Positions 5,100 to 5,825 of a stretch of DNA of 5,825 nucleotides are shown here, piece after piece. Position numbers and translations under genes: made by a program. Each line of letters opens with the position of its first letter. Positions within the stretch are counted from its first letter, which is position 1. The notes below the pieces were generated by a model. It was given only the letters and a program-made list of their open reading frames with translations. It was not told where the DNA came from and did no database searches. Where the stretch lies: NCBI GenBank assembly GCA_002372465.1, contig DFGW01000095.1, forward strand, positions 1 through 5,825, in the 5' to 3' direction. The stretch comes from Butyrivibrio sp. UBA3740 (lineage in GTDB: Bacteria; Bacillota; Clostridia; Lachnospirales; Lachnospiraceae).

Positions 5100-5684
5100 A
5101 TGAAAAGCTCAAAAGAATCTTTAACAGAAATGCAAAAAAAAGAAGTTCTGAGGATGAATAATAAGGAGTCCAATCAGCTGACAAGAGAGTGTCTGCAGCT
5201 TTCGCTTATGCATCTAATGAGCGAACACCCTTATGAGAAGATCACCATCAGCGAGATAGTACGCCGTGCAGGAGTATCAAGGACGGCGTTCTATCGAAAC
5301 TATACAGATAAAGAAGATATCCTGCATGAGCTTGGGGATGAAATAATAAAGCGTATAGCGGAGATCAGCGAAAAGCCCGAACTGCACGAAAACCCACATC
5401 TGTGGTTCGAAGATATTTTTCGGGCTGTCAAAAACGATAAAGATATAATATCTCTGTTTGACCAAGCCGGAATTCTTCAGAATGAACTCTTTCTTGAAAA
5501 AGCGGTCTCAGAGCGGCTCTATCCTACAGCTGACCCAGAAAAGAAGTATCTCAGACTTGCTGCCGAAGCTGCCATTTTACAAATACTCATAAGCTGGTTC
5601 AGGGATGGGATGCAGGAAGACGAAAAACAAATGGCTGATATCTGCGTAAATATCTTTGATAACGCTTTGAGCAGACTGCCATAA
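5100..5684 (+). CDS. TetR/AcrR-family transcriptional regulator
   Basis: The 194-residue protein has the usual TetR length. Residues 26-76 form the N-terminal DNA-binding domain, with the helix-turn-helix ITISEIVRRAGVSRTAFYRN (48-67) and a following YTDKEDIL, typical of the family. Residues 80-194 are all-helical and should form the ligand-binding and dimerisation domain. Its end (ILISWFRDGMQEDEKQMADI) is of the DhaS-like or general Firmicute TetR_C type. The start at 5100 is preceded by GAGAGGGAG (5086-5094) with 5 nt spacing. Met19 (5154) is an alternative that some homologues would favour, but its GAGG abuts the codon. The gene is divergent from the radical SAM gene across 164 bp containing repeated TGTAAC hexamers, so it probably represses both. 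The effector is unknown. I see no strong terminator after it, only an imperfect AAGGA...TCCTT hairpin at 5690-5721. Confidence 0.93.
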   Translation: MKSSKESLTEMQKKEVLRMNNKESNQLTRECLQLSLMHLMSEHPYEKITISEIVRRAGVSRTAFYRNYTDKEDILHELGDEIIKRIAEISEKPELHENPHLWFEDIFRAVKNDKDIISLFDQAGILQNELFLEKAVSERLYPTADPEKKYLRLAAEAAILQILISWFRDGMQEDEKQMADICVNIFDNALSRLP

Positions 5685-5740
5685 TTAACAAGGACCTCTT
5701 CTAACATGAGAAATGATCCTTCCTGGCGTAAACGAAGTAA

Positions 5741-5797
5741 TTCTTGCGCATATGAAGCTTGACCCCGGAATTCCCTTAGCACCAATAGAACATAAAA
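5741..5797 (+). repeat. 57-bp direct repeat, copy B
   Basis: This is the partner of 3142-3198 in the same orientation (42/57 identical by eye). It starts 56 nt after the TetR stop codon. A short plus-strand frame from ATG 5713 runs through it to the window edge (MILPGVNEVILAHMKLDPGI, then PLAPIEHKIRRELSRCA) without a Shine-Dalgarno, so I do not call it a gene. A 5-bp stem GTCGC/GCGAC (5813-5825) lies just beyond and is cut by the window edge. As with copy A, a hairpin follows the repeat on its right, although the two hairpins differ in sequence. Confidence 0.6.
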
Positions 5798-5825
5798 TTC
5801 GGAGAGAACTAAGTCGCTGCGCGAC

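Noticed and set aside
4967..5173. 68-codon minus-strand frame across the divergent spacer
   Set aside because: It overlaps the operator region and the start of the TetR gene in antisense, has no ribosome binding site, and its translation shows no domain.

Overview
The window looks like chromosomal DNA of a low-to-moderate G+C Firmicute, most likely a Lachnospiraceae member of the Butyrivibrio/Pseudobutyrivibrio/Roseburia kind. The evidence is strong AGGAGG-type ribosome binding sites, T-tract terminators, AT-rich spacers, and proteins resembling families I remember mainly from that group. The assignment rests on recalled family resemblance, not on a search.

Left part (1-796, all minus strand). 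The 5' end of a Lachnospiraceae-type coiled-coil hypothetical gene runs off the left edge (1-264). Upstream of it lies a 53-codon orphan frame (412-573) that resembles the C-terminal tail of larger, flagella-associated-looking proteins. Ahead of that frame sit three degenerate ~30-nt tandem repeats (574-657) and then a clear rho-independent terminator (692-723) that closes the next gene. Leaving the small frame aside, 265-796 holds only these regulatory or repeat elements and a short inverted repeat at 758-775.

Middle part (797-3010, minus). One large gene encodes a membrane-anchored c-di-GMP protein: signal/anchor, extracytoplasmic solute-binding domain, one transmembrane helix, degenerate GGDEF, and an EAL domain with its catalytic residues intact. 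It is predicted to be a ligand-responsive phosphodiesterase.

Right part (3140-5825). A radical SAM protein with additional C-terminal cysteines (3448-4935, minus) is divergent from a TetR-family regulator (5100-5684, plus). The 164-bp spacer between them carries four copies of a TGTAAC/GTTACA hexamer, which suggests that the TetR protein controls itself and the radical SAM gene. Downstream of the radical SAM gene, in its presumed 3' untranslated region, is a ~50-residue remnant of a ferredoxin-type protein. The remnant ends exactly where a strong terminator hairpin begins (3195-3233). Two directly repeated 57-bp sequences (3142-3198 and 5741-5797, 42/57 identical by eye) bracket the ferredoxin remnant, radical SAM and TetR block.

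No tRNA, rRNA, CRISPR array, transposase or phage gene is visible. The most promising material for new biology is the regulated radical SAM locus with its bracketing repeats. The function of that radical SAM family is not known to me.
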